Shown here: one piece after another, positions 6,892 to 14,453 of the stretch
Layout of the letters: every line of letters begins with the position of its first letter
Numbering within the stretch: position 1 is the stretch's first letter
Assembly (NCBI GenBank): GCA_902826155.1
Contig: CADEDU010000116.1
Span: 1-17,565, forward strand
Direction: 5' to 3'
DNA: 17,565 bases
From: an uncultured beta proteobacterium
GTDB taxonomy: Bacteria > Pseudomonadota > Gammaproteobacteria > Burkholderiales > SG8-39
Made by a program: the position numbers and the translations under genes
Notes under the pieces: model-generated
The model's input: only the letters and a program-made list of their open reading frames with translations
Database searches by the model: none
Told to the model about the DNA's origin: nothing

Positions 6892-7743
6892 TCAGTCGCG
6901 TCGATAGGCGCCCAGTCCGGGCTTGAACGACTTGTCGTCGAGAAACTGCTTCATCCCCTGCTCGCGGCCGCGGTCGGGATCCATCAGGATGGTCTGATCC
7001 GACTTGGCGGTGAGGTACTCGGTGGCGTCATCCCAGGTCATGCCTGCGGCGGCACGCACGCCGATCTTGGCCGCGCGCAGCACGTGTGGATTCTTGCCGA
7101 GCAGCGTTCGCGCCAACGCCTTGGTGCGCTCCATCAGTTGCGCCCGCGGGACCGACTCGTTCACCAGGCGGATCTGCGCTGCCTTCTTGCCGTCGAACGA
7201 CTCGCCGGTCATCACGTAGAACATCGCGTCGCGCTGGCTCATCACCGTGGTGAGCGCCTTCGAGACGACACCGGCCGGAATGATGCCCCAGTTGATCTCC
7301 GACAAACCGAAGCGCGCCTCGTCCGCGGCGATCGCGAGGTCACACGCGATGAGCGGCGTGAACGCGCCACCGAAGCACCAGCCGTTCACCATCGCCACCG
7401 TGGGTTTTGCGTAGCGAAGCATGCGGCGCCACTGCCACGCGGCGTTGATGCCGTAGATCCGATTGCGCTCGACCAGCGAAAGATTGTCGGTGACGCGAAA
7501 GTAGTCCTGCAGATCCATGCCGGCCGACCACGAGTCGCCCGCCCCGGTCAGCACGAACACGCCGCAGCGATCGTCGACTTCGAGCGCGTCCATCACCTCG
7601 ACCATTTCGCGCGCAAGGGCGACGCTGATCGCGTTCTTCTTCTCCGGGCGATTCATCGTCACCCATGCGATGCCATCCTCGAATCGCACCAGCACGTTAT
7701 CGCCCCACGGCTCCGGGCGCGCGGATTTCGCTTCATCGGTCAT
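6892..7743 (-). CDS. p-Hydroxycinnamoyl-CoA hydratase/lyase-like crotonase (feruloyl-CoA hydratase/lyase family)
   Basis: This 283-residue crotonase-fold protein closely resembles Pseudomonas HCHL, which hydrates feruloyl- or coumaroyl-CoA and cleaves it to a benzaldehyde and acetyl-CoA. Shared blocks include [14 protein letters not shown] (118-131), GLSEINWGI (146-154), LVNESVP (193-199) and [14 protein letters not shown] (259-272). Aligned to HCHL from memory, the oxyanion-hole M76 and G126, catalytic E149 and phenol-contacting Y81 are present. Ser123 of HCHL is T129 here, and the second phenol-contacting Tyr239 is T245. The preference may therefore differ from ferulate. ATG 7743 is listed; a TTG at 7752 overlaps the ligase stop (TTGA) and is possible, as AAGGG lies between the spacings ideal for either. 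It sits between the ligase and GMC genes. Confidence 0.87.
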   Translation of the reverse strand: MTDEAKSARPEPWGDNVLVRFEDGIAWVTMNRPEKKNAISVALAREMVEVMDALEVDDRCGVFVLTGAGDSWSAGMDLQDYFRVTDNLSLVERNRIYGINAAWQWRRMLRYAKPTVAMVNGWCFGGAFTPLIACDLAIAADEARFGLSEINWGIIPAGVVSKALTTVMSQRDAMFYVMTGESFDGKKAAQIRLVNESVPRAQLMERTKALARTLLGKNPHVLRAAKIGVRAAAGMTWDDATEYLTAKSDQTILMDPDRGREQGMKQFLDDKSFKPGLGAYRRD

Positions 7744-7748
7744 GTCGG

Positions 7749-9320
7749 TCAATTTCCCTTCTGTTCAGCGGCAAAGGATTCACGCAGCACGTTCTTGAGC
7801 ACCTTGCCGGTCGAGTTTCGCGGCAGTGCCGACACCAGGCGCACGTGCTTGGGTTTCTTGTAGGACGCAAGCGCGGCGCGACAGTGGTCGATCAGTTCAT
7901 CGGCCGAGACGAGCGACGCGCCATTGCGCAATTGCACGTACGCCGCCACCGCCTCCCCGAACACCGGATCGGGTACGCCGATGACCGCTGCGTCCGCGAC
8001 TGCCGGATGGCCCATCAACACCTGCTCGACCTCCTTGGAGTAGATGTTGTAGCCGCCGGAGATGACCATGTCTTTCTTGCGATCGACGATGTACAGATAG
8101 CCCTCGGCATCGGCGCGTGCCAGATCGCCGGTATAGACCCAGCCATCACGAATCGTCGCCGCCGTGTCCTGCGGGCGGTTGAAGTAGCCGCGCATCGTCG
8201 CCCATCGCCCCGGTTCGCCGCTGCGCACGATCAGCTCCCCCACCTCGCCCGCGGCGACGTCGTGATGCGCATCGTCGACCAATCGCACTTCGACGCCGGG
8301 CAACGGGCGCCCCACCGAAGCAGGATGAGTGAACTGCTCGGCGTGCCCGAGATTGGTGGCTAACACTTCGGTCGAGCCGAACACCGAATGGATCTGCGCA
8401 TCCGGCAGCAGTTCCAGCAGCTCGCGCTTGAGCTCGACCGGAAATGCTTCGGTGGACACGATCACCCGCCGCAGCGACGCGCAGCGCTGTGGTCGCTCGC
8501 GCAGCTTGGGCAGCATCATCCGGATCACCGTCGGCACCAGGCCGGTCACGGTGATCTGCTCTGCCTCGATCAGATTCAACGCCTGCTCGACGTCGAACTT
8601 GTCCATCAGAACCAGCGTGCCGCCCAATCCCAGCGCGTTGTAGAGACGTGCACAGCCGGCCCGGTGAGCGAGCGGTGTCATCGCCAGAAACCGATCATCA
8701 CCGTGGATCTGCCACGCCTGCCCCTGCAGCAGCAGGTTCTGGATGATCATGTTGGCGTGCGTGATGAGCGCGCCCTTCGGTCTACCCGTCGTGCCCGAGG
8801 TGTACATGATCAGCGCGTCGTCGTGGCCGACATCGAGCGTCGGCAGTGTCACGCCCTGCCTCAGCCGATCAGCGCCGGCGCGCTCCAGCGACGCCAGATC
8901 GAGCTCATCAACCGACGCAACGCCGACTACCACGCGTCGCGCTGCGGCGTGCTCGTGCGAAACCCGATCCTTCGCCGCCCCATCCACGATTGCGCGCGTG
9001 TCATCGCGATAGACCAGCAGCGCGGGTGCAGCGTCGCCGACAATGTGCGCGACCTCATCGGCGGAGAGGCGTGGATTGACCGTGACAACGACCGCACCTA
9101 GCATGAACGCGGCGTACTCGGCGACGACGAACTCCACGCAGTTGGGCAGTACGAGCACGATGCGATCGCCTTCGCGTACGCCCAGCCCGTGAAATCCGTG
9201 GGCGATGCGCCGGATGCGTTCGTGCAGTTCGCGATAGCCGACGCGCTGCGTGCCGGCGACGATCGCGATGTGATCAGGTCGCCGCAGCGCATGCGCGGCG
9301 AGCAGGCCTTCTAGCCGCAT
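7749..9320 (-). CDS. AMP-forming acyl/aryl-CoA ligase
   Basis: This 523-residue class I adenylate-forming enzyme activates a carboxylic acid with ATP to an acyl-AMP and then to the CoA thioester. The P-loop YTSGTTGRPKG is at 173-183, FGSTE at 314-318, YTGD at 396-399, the hinge region KKDMVISGGYNIYSKEVE at 415-432, and the catalytic lysine K506 in PRNSTGKVLK. It is complete and all core motifs are intact. Its stop overlaps the alternative TTG start of the lyase-like gene, so the pair is tightly coupled, which suggests a hydroxycinnamate-type acid as substrate (a feruloyl-CoA synthetase-like role). The sequence alone would also allow a medium- or long-chain fatty acid. The ATG at 9320 has no obvious ribosome-binding site. 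The Bug receptor gene ends 69 bases upstream. Confidence 0.9.
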   Translation of the reverse strand: MRLEGLLAAHALRRPDHIAIVAGTQRVGYRELHERIRRIAHGFHGLGVREGDRIVLVLPNCVEFVVAEYAAFMLGAVVVTVNPRLSADEVAHIVGDAAPALLVYRDDTRAIVDGAAKDRVSHEHAAARRVVVGVASVDELDLASLERAGADRLRQGVTLPTLDVGHDDALIMYTSGTTGRPKGALITHANMIIQNLLLQGQAWQIHGDDRFLAMTPLAHRAGCARLYNALGLGGTLVLMDKFDVEQALNLIEAEQITVTGLVPTVIRMMLPKLRERPQRCASLRRVIVSTEAFPVELKRELLELLPDAQIHSVFGSTEVLATNLGHAEQFTHPASVGRPLPGVEVRLVDDAHHDVAAGEVGELIVRSGEPGRWATMRGYFNRPQDTAATIRDGWVYTGDLARADAEGYLYIVDRKKDMVISGGYNIYSKEVEQVLMGHPAVADAAVIGVPDPVFGEAVAAYVQLRNGASLVSADELIDHCRAALASYKKPKHVRLVSALPRNSTGKVLKNVLRESFAAEQKGN

Positions 9321-9389
9321 GAGAGCAAGATGATGTGGGATCCGGAGGCGTTGGCGTGGCCACCCATCGTTACAGCGGTCGCCGCGCGC

Positions 9390-10370
9390 TCACTGCGGCT
9401 CGATCCTCGCGAGCTTGACGTATCGCGCCCAGTCGGCGGTTTCCTTGCGCAGCAGCTCCGTCATCATTTGTTGATTGCCCGGGAACGGCTCGGTCGCAAC
9501 CTTCGCAAGAAAGTCTCTCGTCTCGTCGCTCGAAGTGATCTGATTGAACCAGCCCGCGAGGCGCTCGACGATCGGTTGCGGCGTGCCCGCCGGGACGACC
9601 ACCCCCCACCACGGCGTGATGTCCACACCGGGAAATCCGGACTCGGCCAGCGTGGGTACGTTGGGAAAGGCGCTTTGCCGCTTGCCTGAAGTCATGGCCA
9701 GCAACCGGATGCGCCCTGAACGCGCCTGCGAAGACAGGAACGTCGTGTCGTAGGCGATGAAATCGGTCTGGCCGGCGATCAGCTCGTTGAGTGCCTGACC
9801 GGAAACCTTGTAGGGAATGAAAGTGGTCTTGAGGCCGGCGATCTCCTTGACCAGTTCGGAGGACACGATGCCGGAGTTCGCACCCGAGCCGTACGCGCCA
9901 TTTTCAGGCTTCTTGCGCAGATGCTCCACCAGATCGGCCATGGTCTGGAATGGCTTGTTCGCGTCGACGGCAATCGCGAACGACAGCCGCGCGACGGTGG
10001 TGATCGGGGTGAAGTCCTTGAGCGGGTCGTAGGTGAGCTTCTTGAACACGTGCGGCGCAGCGGCCAGGGTCGAACTGGCCGGCGTGATCATGATGGTGTA
10101 GCCATCGGGCTTGGATCGCACCGCTGCTTCGGTGGCGATGTTGCCCTGCGCGCCCACGCGATTTTCCACCAGCACCGGCTGGCCGGCGAGTTTGGACAGC
10201 CGATCGCTGTAGAAGCGCACCAGGATGTCCGCACCCGATCCAGCCGCGAAGTTGCAGATCGACACGATCGGCTTGGCGGGATAGTCCTGTGCGCGCGCCA
10301 TCCCGGCGCATGCAAGGTTTGCGATCATCAGCAATCCAGCCAGGGCTCGCACTGCTTCACCTCGATGCAT
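9390..10370 (-). CDS. Bug-family (TctC-like) periplasmic solute receptor
   Basis: This 326-residue secreted receptor has a signal peptide at about 1-27 with cleavage after ARA, giving a mature start QDYPAKPI, the usual Bug opening. The mature protein has the family's GAQGNIATEAAVRSKPDGYT block (about 84-103), FIPYKVSGQALNELIAGQTD, and a late PNVPTLAESGFPGVD. Bug proteins bind carboxylates, including aromatic and dicarboxylic acids, and are far more numerous than the TctAB membrane partners; none is encoded in this window. ATG 10370 has GGAG six bases upstream. It precedes the ligase gene by 69 bases on the same strand with no terminator seen between them, so it probably heads the cassette and may bind the acid the ligase activates. 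The ligand itself is unknown. Confidence 0.92.
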   Translation of the reverse strand: MHRGEAVRALAGLLMIANLACAGMARAQDYPAKPIVSICNFAAGSGADILVRFYSDRLSKLAGQPVLVENRVGAQGNIATEAAVRSKPDGYTIMITPASSTLAAAPHVFKKLTYDPLKDFTPITTVARLSFAIAVDANKPFQTMADLVEHLRKKPENGAYGSGANSGIVSSELVKEIAGLKTTFIPYKVSGQALNELIAGQTDFIAYDTTFLSSQARSGRIRLLAMTSGKRQSAFPNVPTLAESGFPGVDITPWWGVVVPAGTPQPIVERLAGWFNQITSSDETRDFLAKVATEPFPGNQQMMTELLRKETADWARYVKLARIEPQ

Positions 10371-10516
10371 GATCGACTCCGTTCGATAACGCGTGCGACA
10401 CTACCATCAACTGCAGCAGAAAATCCAAAGGTGGCGCGGCCACCCCGCTCGGCATGCTTTGCCCAACCGAAACACCGCGACGATACGCATCGCGCACAAC
10501 CAACGACGCCATTGCC
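10371..10516. promoter_or_regulatory. Divergent intergenic region between the Bug and aldolase genes
   Basis: These 146 bases must hold the start signals for both directions. I see no consensus -35/-10 pair. A perfect inverted repeat GGTGGC-GCG-GCCACC (10430-10444) and a near-palindrome CGATACGCATCG lie here and could be operators for a local regulator; no regulator gene is in the window. Confidence 0.3.
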
Positions 10517-11245
10517 ATGACCCAGCCCACCGATCTGACTACGCTGATTCGCGACCTCGTTCACGCCAACCGCATTCTCGCCCACGAGCAGGTCGTCGAT
10601 GCCTTCGGCCACGTGAGCGTGCGTCATCCCCACAAGCCCGGGCACTATCTGCTCGCGCGCTCGCGCAGCCCTGAACTGGTCACCGCCGAAGACATCATGG
10701 AGTTCACGCTCCTGGGCGAGCCGGTGGGAGGCGACACGAGGCGGCCCTACGGTGAACGGTTCATCCATGGCGCCGCCTACGAGCAGCGTGCCGACGTCAA
10801 CTCGGTCATCCACAACCATTCTTACGAGGTCGTGCCCTACAGCCTGATCGGCGGGGGCAAGTTGCGGCCGCTGCTGCACGTGGCCGCCTGCATCGGCGCG
10901 AACATCCCGGTGTGGGACATCCGCAGCAAGTTCGGCGATACCAACATGCTGGTGGTGAACATGGACCAGGGGCGTGATCTCGCCACCACGCTTGCCGATC
11001 GACGCGTGGCGCTCATGCGCGGCCATGGCTGCATGGTGGTCGGCCGCAGCCTGCGCGAAGCTGTGATGACCGCGGTCTACCTGCAGGTCAACGCGAAGCT
11101 GCAATCGCAGGCCGCGCAATTGGGCACACCGGAGTTCCTCTCTCCGGGTGAGATCGAGCAGTGCACGACGATGCAGTTCAGTCCGCTGGCGCTGGATCGC
11201 GCTTGGGAATACTGGCGCGATCGGGCGGGCTGCAAAGACAGCTGA
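10517..11245 (+). CDS. Class II aldolase/adducin family protein (aldolase or decarboxylase)
   Basis: This 242-residue metal-dependent enzyme has likely ligands E80 (in YGERFIHGA), H99 and H101 (in VIHNHSYE), and H170 (in RGHGCMVVG), the full class II aldolase set. The N-terminal DAFGHVSVRHP is common in members that act as decarboxylases or lyases on aromatic or ring-cleavage carboxylates rather than on sugar phosphates. With the neighbouring CoA ligase, lyase-like enzyme and Bug receptor, an aromatic-acid substrate is a reasonable guess. The ATG at 10517 begins at the usual family start (MTQPTDLTTLIRDLV); an in-frame ATG at 10454 would add 21 atypical residues. No strong ribosome-binding site precedes either. 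The gene is convergent with the quinone oxidoreductase gene after 30 bases. Confidence 0.87.
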   Translation: MTQPTDLTTLIRDLVHANRILAHEQVVDAFGHVSVRHPHKPGHYLLARSRSPELVTAEDIMEFTLLGEPVGGDTRRPYGERFIHGAAYEQRADVNSVIHNHSYEVVPYSLIGGGKLRPLLHVAACIGANIPVWDIRSKFGDTNMLVVNMDQGRDLATTLADRRVALMRGHGCMVVGRSLREAVMTAVYLQVNAKLQSQAAQLGTPEFLSPGEIEQCTTMQFSPLALDRAWEYWRDRAGCKDS

Positions 11246-11253
11246 TACCCAGC

Positions 11254-11291
11254 CTCTGAGGGCAACAAGGCGCTCTCAGGGCAACAAGACG
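11254..11291. repeat. Tandem 19-bp direct repeat spanning the oxidoreductase stop codon
   Basis: Copy one (11254-11272) begins CTCTGAGGGCAACAAGG and copy two (11273-11291) begins CTCTCAGGGCAACAAGA; they differ at 2 of 19 positions. The second copy contains the last codons and TGA of the oxidoreductase gene, and the first fills the convergent gap. This looks like a small tandem duplication. Confidence 0.75.
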
Positions 11292-12256
11292 ATCGGACCG
11301 GTCGTCTTGCGCGCCTGCAGATCGGTGTGCGCCTGCCCCGCCTGTTCGAACGTGTAGCGATGCTGCACCTCGACGCGGACGATGCCCCGCTGCAGCACGT
11401 CGAAATAGTCGCTCGTACGCTCGAGCAGCTCGTTGCGGTCCTCGCTGTAGTTGAGCAAGCCGGGGCTGGTCAGATAGAGTGAACCCAGACGATTCAGCTT
11501 GAACACCTCCAGCGGCGGCAAGGGGCCGGAAGCCGTGCCGTAGCTCACCATCAGTCCGCGCCGTTTCAAACATAGCAGTGACTGTTCAAACGTGGCCGGC
11601 CCGACCGCGTCGTACACGACGTCGACGCCACGCCCGCCGGTGATCTCCCGCGTTCGCGCGACGAAGTCTTCACGGGTGTAGACGATGACGTGATCGCAGC
11701 CGTTCGCGCGGGCGAGCCGCGCCTTGTCATCGCTGCCCACCGTGCCGATCACCGTGGCCCCGAGGTGTTTCGCCCACTGACACACGATCTGCCCCACCCC
11801 ACCGGCCGCCGCGTGCACCAGGATCAGGTGGTCGCGCTCGACCTGAAAGGTGCCCTTGACGAGGTACTGCGCGGTCAGCCCGCGCAGCAGGCTCGCGCCC
11901 ACCAGTACGTCGTCGAGCCCGGCTGGAACCGGTACCAATCGATGCGCGGGCATCAATCGCAATTCGGCATAGGCGCCCGCGGGTGGCGTGGTGTAGGCGA
12001 CGCGATCACCGGGTTTGCAGGCGGTGACACCAGCCCCCACCGCCTCTATCACGCCGGCCGCTTCCATCCCGATCACCGCCGGATACTGCGCGATCGGGTA
12101 GCGCCCGGTGCGATGCTGGACGTCGATGTAGTTGACCCCGCAGGCCCGCTGGCGGATCAGCACTTCGCCTGCAGCAGGGGCGCCTACCTCATGTTGATCG
12201 ACACGCAGCACTTCCGGACCGCCCGGACGGTCCATCACGACGACTCGCGCTTTCAT
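11276..12256 (-). CDS. NADPH:quinone oxidoreductase, zinc-independent MDR family (Qor-like)
   Basis: This 326-residue medium-chain dehydrogenase/reductase reduces quinones or related enones with NADPH. GroES-like N-terminal domain motifs include GVNYIDVQHRTGRYP (40-54). The nucleotide-binding loop AAAGGVGQ (149-156) is followed by GATVIGTVGS. The Cys/His zinc ligands of alcohol dehydrogenases are absent, as expected for quinone reductases. The ATG at 12256 is preceded by GAGAG at a suitable distance. Sixteen bases upstream lies the T-tract of an intrinsic terminator (12273-12307), so this gene is separated from the ABC operon or is expressed through that hairpin. Length and motifs are complete. 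The physiological substrate is not determined. Confidence 0.92.
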   Translation of the reverse strand: MKARVVVMDRPGGPEVLRVDQHEVGAPAAGEVLIRQRACGVNYIDVQHRTGRYPIAQYPAVIGMEAAGVIEAVGAGVTACKPGDRVAYTTPPAGAYAELRLMPAHRLVPVPAGLDDVLVGASLLRGLTAQYLVKGTFQVERDHLILVHAAAGGVGQIVCQWAKHLGATVIGTVGSDDKARLARANGCDHVIVYTREDFVARTREITGGRGVDVVYDAVGPATFEQSLLCLKRRGLMVSYGTASGPLPPLEVFKLNRLGSLYLTSPGLLNYSEDRNELLERTSDYFDVLQRGIVRVEVQHRYTFEQAGQAHTDLQARKTTGPIVLLP

Positions 12257-12272
12257 CGGCTCTCGGACAGGG

Positions 12273-12307
12273 AAAAAAATCGCGAAGGGCCTTGCGACCC
12301 CTCGCGA
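12273..12307 (-). terminator. Rho-independent terminator of the ABC importer operon
   Basis: In the minus-strand RNA the arms at 12307-12298 and 12289-12280 pair at 9 of 10 positions around an 8-base loop, and seven U residues follow (12279-12273). The hairpin is 112 bases after the substrate-binding protein stop. Its U-tract ends 16 bases before the quinone oxidoreductase start codon, leaving no room for a separate promoter between them, so it may also act as an attenuator for that gene. Confidence 0.82.
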
Positions 12308-12419
12308 ATGCTCACAGGGAAGATTCGTGTTGGTCTTGTGCGGCTCGTTCGAACGCTCGATAACAAATGACGTTCAATGCGACCGTTTGGCTCTACTCGT
12401 TCGACACCTTGTTCGAGGC

Positions 12420-13661
12420 TCAGCGCTTGGGCCAGAGCGGCTTGGCCAAAGCGATGTTCGGCGGGTAGACGGTAACGGGCTCGCCGTTCTGCCACTGGAA
12501 GATGACGATCCCGGCGTCTGCGCGGCGGCCATCTGCGCCGAACTTCACTTTTCCACCCGGATAGAACGCTGCCGGTCCGCCCGCCGTGTCCATGGCGCGA
12601 ATCGCGTCGGCCACTTTCTTGCGATCAGCGGCGCCGGCCTTCTCCAGCGCTTCCTTGAAGATCCACATATCGCCATACGAACACAGGCTGTCCTGGGTGA
12701 TCCAAGGCTCGCCGGTGCGCTTCTTGAACTCCGTGATGAGCTTTTCCTGACCTTTGGCGCCCCAGTTTGCAACGATCACGAACACCCCTTCCAACAGATC
12801 CTTGCCCACCAGCTTGAGCATCTCCGGTGTGCCCATTGCGGCACCGTTTGCGATCAGCGGGATGCGGCCGCGGCCCAATCCCATCTCGTTCATCTTCTCC
12901 AGGACGAGCTTGGAATCGGGCACGTTGGTCGGCACGAACAAGACCGCCTCGGGCCGGCCGCTGCGCAGCTTCTGCACGACCGAGGTGGCATCGGACAGCG
13001 GCGGCGTAAAGATCTCATCGACCGTCACTTTGAGATTCAGCTTCTGAAAGCCCCCTTCGCGCATCGGCTTGAGAAAGCTCACTGGCGATGCCGTGTTGTC
13101 GCCAACGATGCCGATCGACTTGGGTGGCTGTCCGGTCGCGACCTTGCCCAGCTCCAGGATGGCCGGCAAAGCGCCCACCGCTTGAGCGCCCGCGGTGGGT
13201 GAGGTCTGGAACACGTACTTGAAGCCGCGCGCTGTGATCTGATCGGAGTACGACAGCGTGAGAATCGGCATCTCCGCGCGCTCGGTCACCTCGGTCACCG
13301 CCAGCGTGAACGACGACAGCCAGGCGCCGGTTGCCCCGACCATGTCGGGTTCCGAGGCGACGAAGCGCTGTGCCGCGTTCTTCGCCTTCTCGGTCGAGTC
13401 GCCGGCGTCGGCCGTCACCAGCCGCAGCTTTGCGCCGCCCATCGACTTGATGCCGCCGGCGTTGTTGATGTCGTCGACGGCCATTTGCGCGCCTTTCAAC
13501 ATCAGTTCGCCCTGCCGCGCCCACGGACCGGACAGCGGCGCGATGAGACCGACTTTCACTTCCTTGGCCGCCTGCGCTGCCACATCGGCCGTCACGCCGG
13601 CGAAAGCCAGCGCAACCGCCGCCGCCATGCCACTTACCACCCAACGACGCTGCCTCTTCAT
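12420..13661 (-). CDS. Liv/HAAT-type ABC transporter periplasmic substrate-binding protein
   Basis: This 413-residue secreted receptor of the type I periplasmic binding protein family (Peripla_BP_6) has a signal peptide, MKRQRRWVVSGMAAAVALAF and following residues, with cleavage near 31-32 (after AQA). The mature start KEVKVGLIAPLSGPWARQG is the family hallmark, followed by GAQMAVDDINNAGGI. It should deliver a small amidic, amino-acid or carboxylate ligand to the LivH/LivMG/LivF complex. It is the last gene of the operon, 84 bases after livF, with GGAG seven bases before its ATG and a terminator downstream. In this neighbourhood an aromatic-acid ligand is as likely as a branched-chain amino acid; the sequence does not decide. 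Confidence 0.93.
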   Translation of the reverse strand: MKRQRRWVVSGMAAAVALAFAGVTADVAAQAAKEVKVGLIAPLSGPWARQGELMLKGAQMAVDDINNAGGIKSMGGAKLRLVTADAGDSTEKAKNAAQRFVASEPDMVGATGAWLSSFTLAVTEVTERAEMPILTLSYSDQITARGFKYVFQTSPTAGAQAVGALPAILELGKVATGQPPKSIGIVGDNTASPVSFLKPMREGGFQKLNLKVTVDEIFTPPLSDATSVVQKLRSGRPEAVLFVPTNVPDSKLVLEKMNEMGLGRGRIPLIANGAAMGTPEMLKLVGKDLLEGVFVIVANWGAKGQEKLITEFKKRTGEPWITQDSLCSYGDMWIFKEALEKAGAADRKKVADAIRAMDTAGGPAAFYPGGKVKFGADGRRADAGIVIFQWQNGEPVTVYPPNIALAKPLWPKR

Positions 13662-13745
13662 GTCTCAGCTCCTGTTGCGAACCAACTTGTCCTTGGCTGC
13701 TATCTCGTTACGGATCGAATCAGGCGCGATCGACCCGTTCGCCCG

Positions 13746-14453
13746 CTACATGCCCAGATACGCGCGCTTGACCCGTTCGTCGCGAATCAGAGCGTCGTGC
13801 GTGCCCTGCAATACTACGCGCCCCGATTCCAATACGTAGCCCTGGTCGCATGATTCGAGCGCCTCGGCTACGCGCTGCTCCACCAGCAGGATCGTGAGCT
13901 TGGCCTCGCGATGGATCCCCTCGATGCGCTCGAAGATCTGATCGGCGATCGTCGGTGCCAGGCCCATCGAGGGCTCGTCGAGCATCAACACCCGCGGCGA
14001 GGAGGCCAGGCCGCGGCCGATCGCGAGCATCTGCTGCTCGCCGCCGGACAACGTGCCGGCGAGTTGAACGCTACGTTCCTTGAGTACCGGGAACATCGAA
14101 AAGATCTGCTCCAGATTGCGGCCCCACTCGGCGCGGCCACGTTCGGACTGCGCGCCCATCTCCAGATTCTCCAGCACGGTGAGCGACTTGAATACCTGCC
14201 GGCCCTCCGGCACATGCGCGATACCCAGATGCGCGCGCTGAGCTGGTGCGATCGCCAGCAGATCCTGGCCGTCGAAACGAATCCGTCCGCTCACCGGCGC
14301 GACCGTCCCCGAAATGGTCTTGAACAACGTGGTCTTGCCCGCGCCGTTGGGGCCGACGATCGCGACGAACTGACCCTGCGCCACCTCGACGGTCACGTCG
14401 ACCAGCGCCTTGAGTCCGCCGTACGCCACGGTGAGCCGATCAATGCTGAGCAT
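13746..14453 (-). CDS. livF: LivF-type ABC transporter ATP-binding protein
   Basis: This 235-residue cytoplasmic ATPase has all motifs canonical: aromatic A-loop Y11, Walker A GPNGAGKT (34-41), signature LSGGEQ (135-140), Walker B VLMLDE (155-160), and the LivF-typical VEQRV in the switch position where other ABC proteins have His. The ending AYLGM is common in LivF. Its ATG at 14453 lies inside the end of the livMG fusion gene (14-base overlap), so translation is probably coupled. It pairs with the LivG domain of the fusion to power import. Its intact signature contrasts with the altered one in its partner. Confidence 0.95.
   Translation of the reverse strand: MLSIDRLTVAYGGLKALVDVTVEVAQGQFVAIVGPNGAGKTTLFKTISGTVAPVSGRIRFDGQDLLAIAPAQRAHLGIAHVPEGRQVFKSLTVLENLEMGAQSERGRAEWGRNLEQIFSMFPVLKERSVQLAGTLSGGEQQMLAIGRGLASSPRVLMLDEPSMGLAPTIADQIFERIEGIHREAKLTILLVEQRVAEALESCDQGYVLESGRVVLQGTHDALIRDERVKRAYLGM

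Noticed and set aside
11256..11279. Bidirectional terminator between the convergent aldolase and oxidoreductase genes
   Set aside because: Only a 5-bp CTGAG/CTCAG stem with a 14-base loop and no T-tract; it is a by-product of the tandem repeat.
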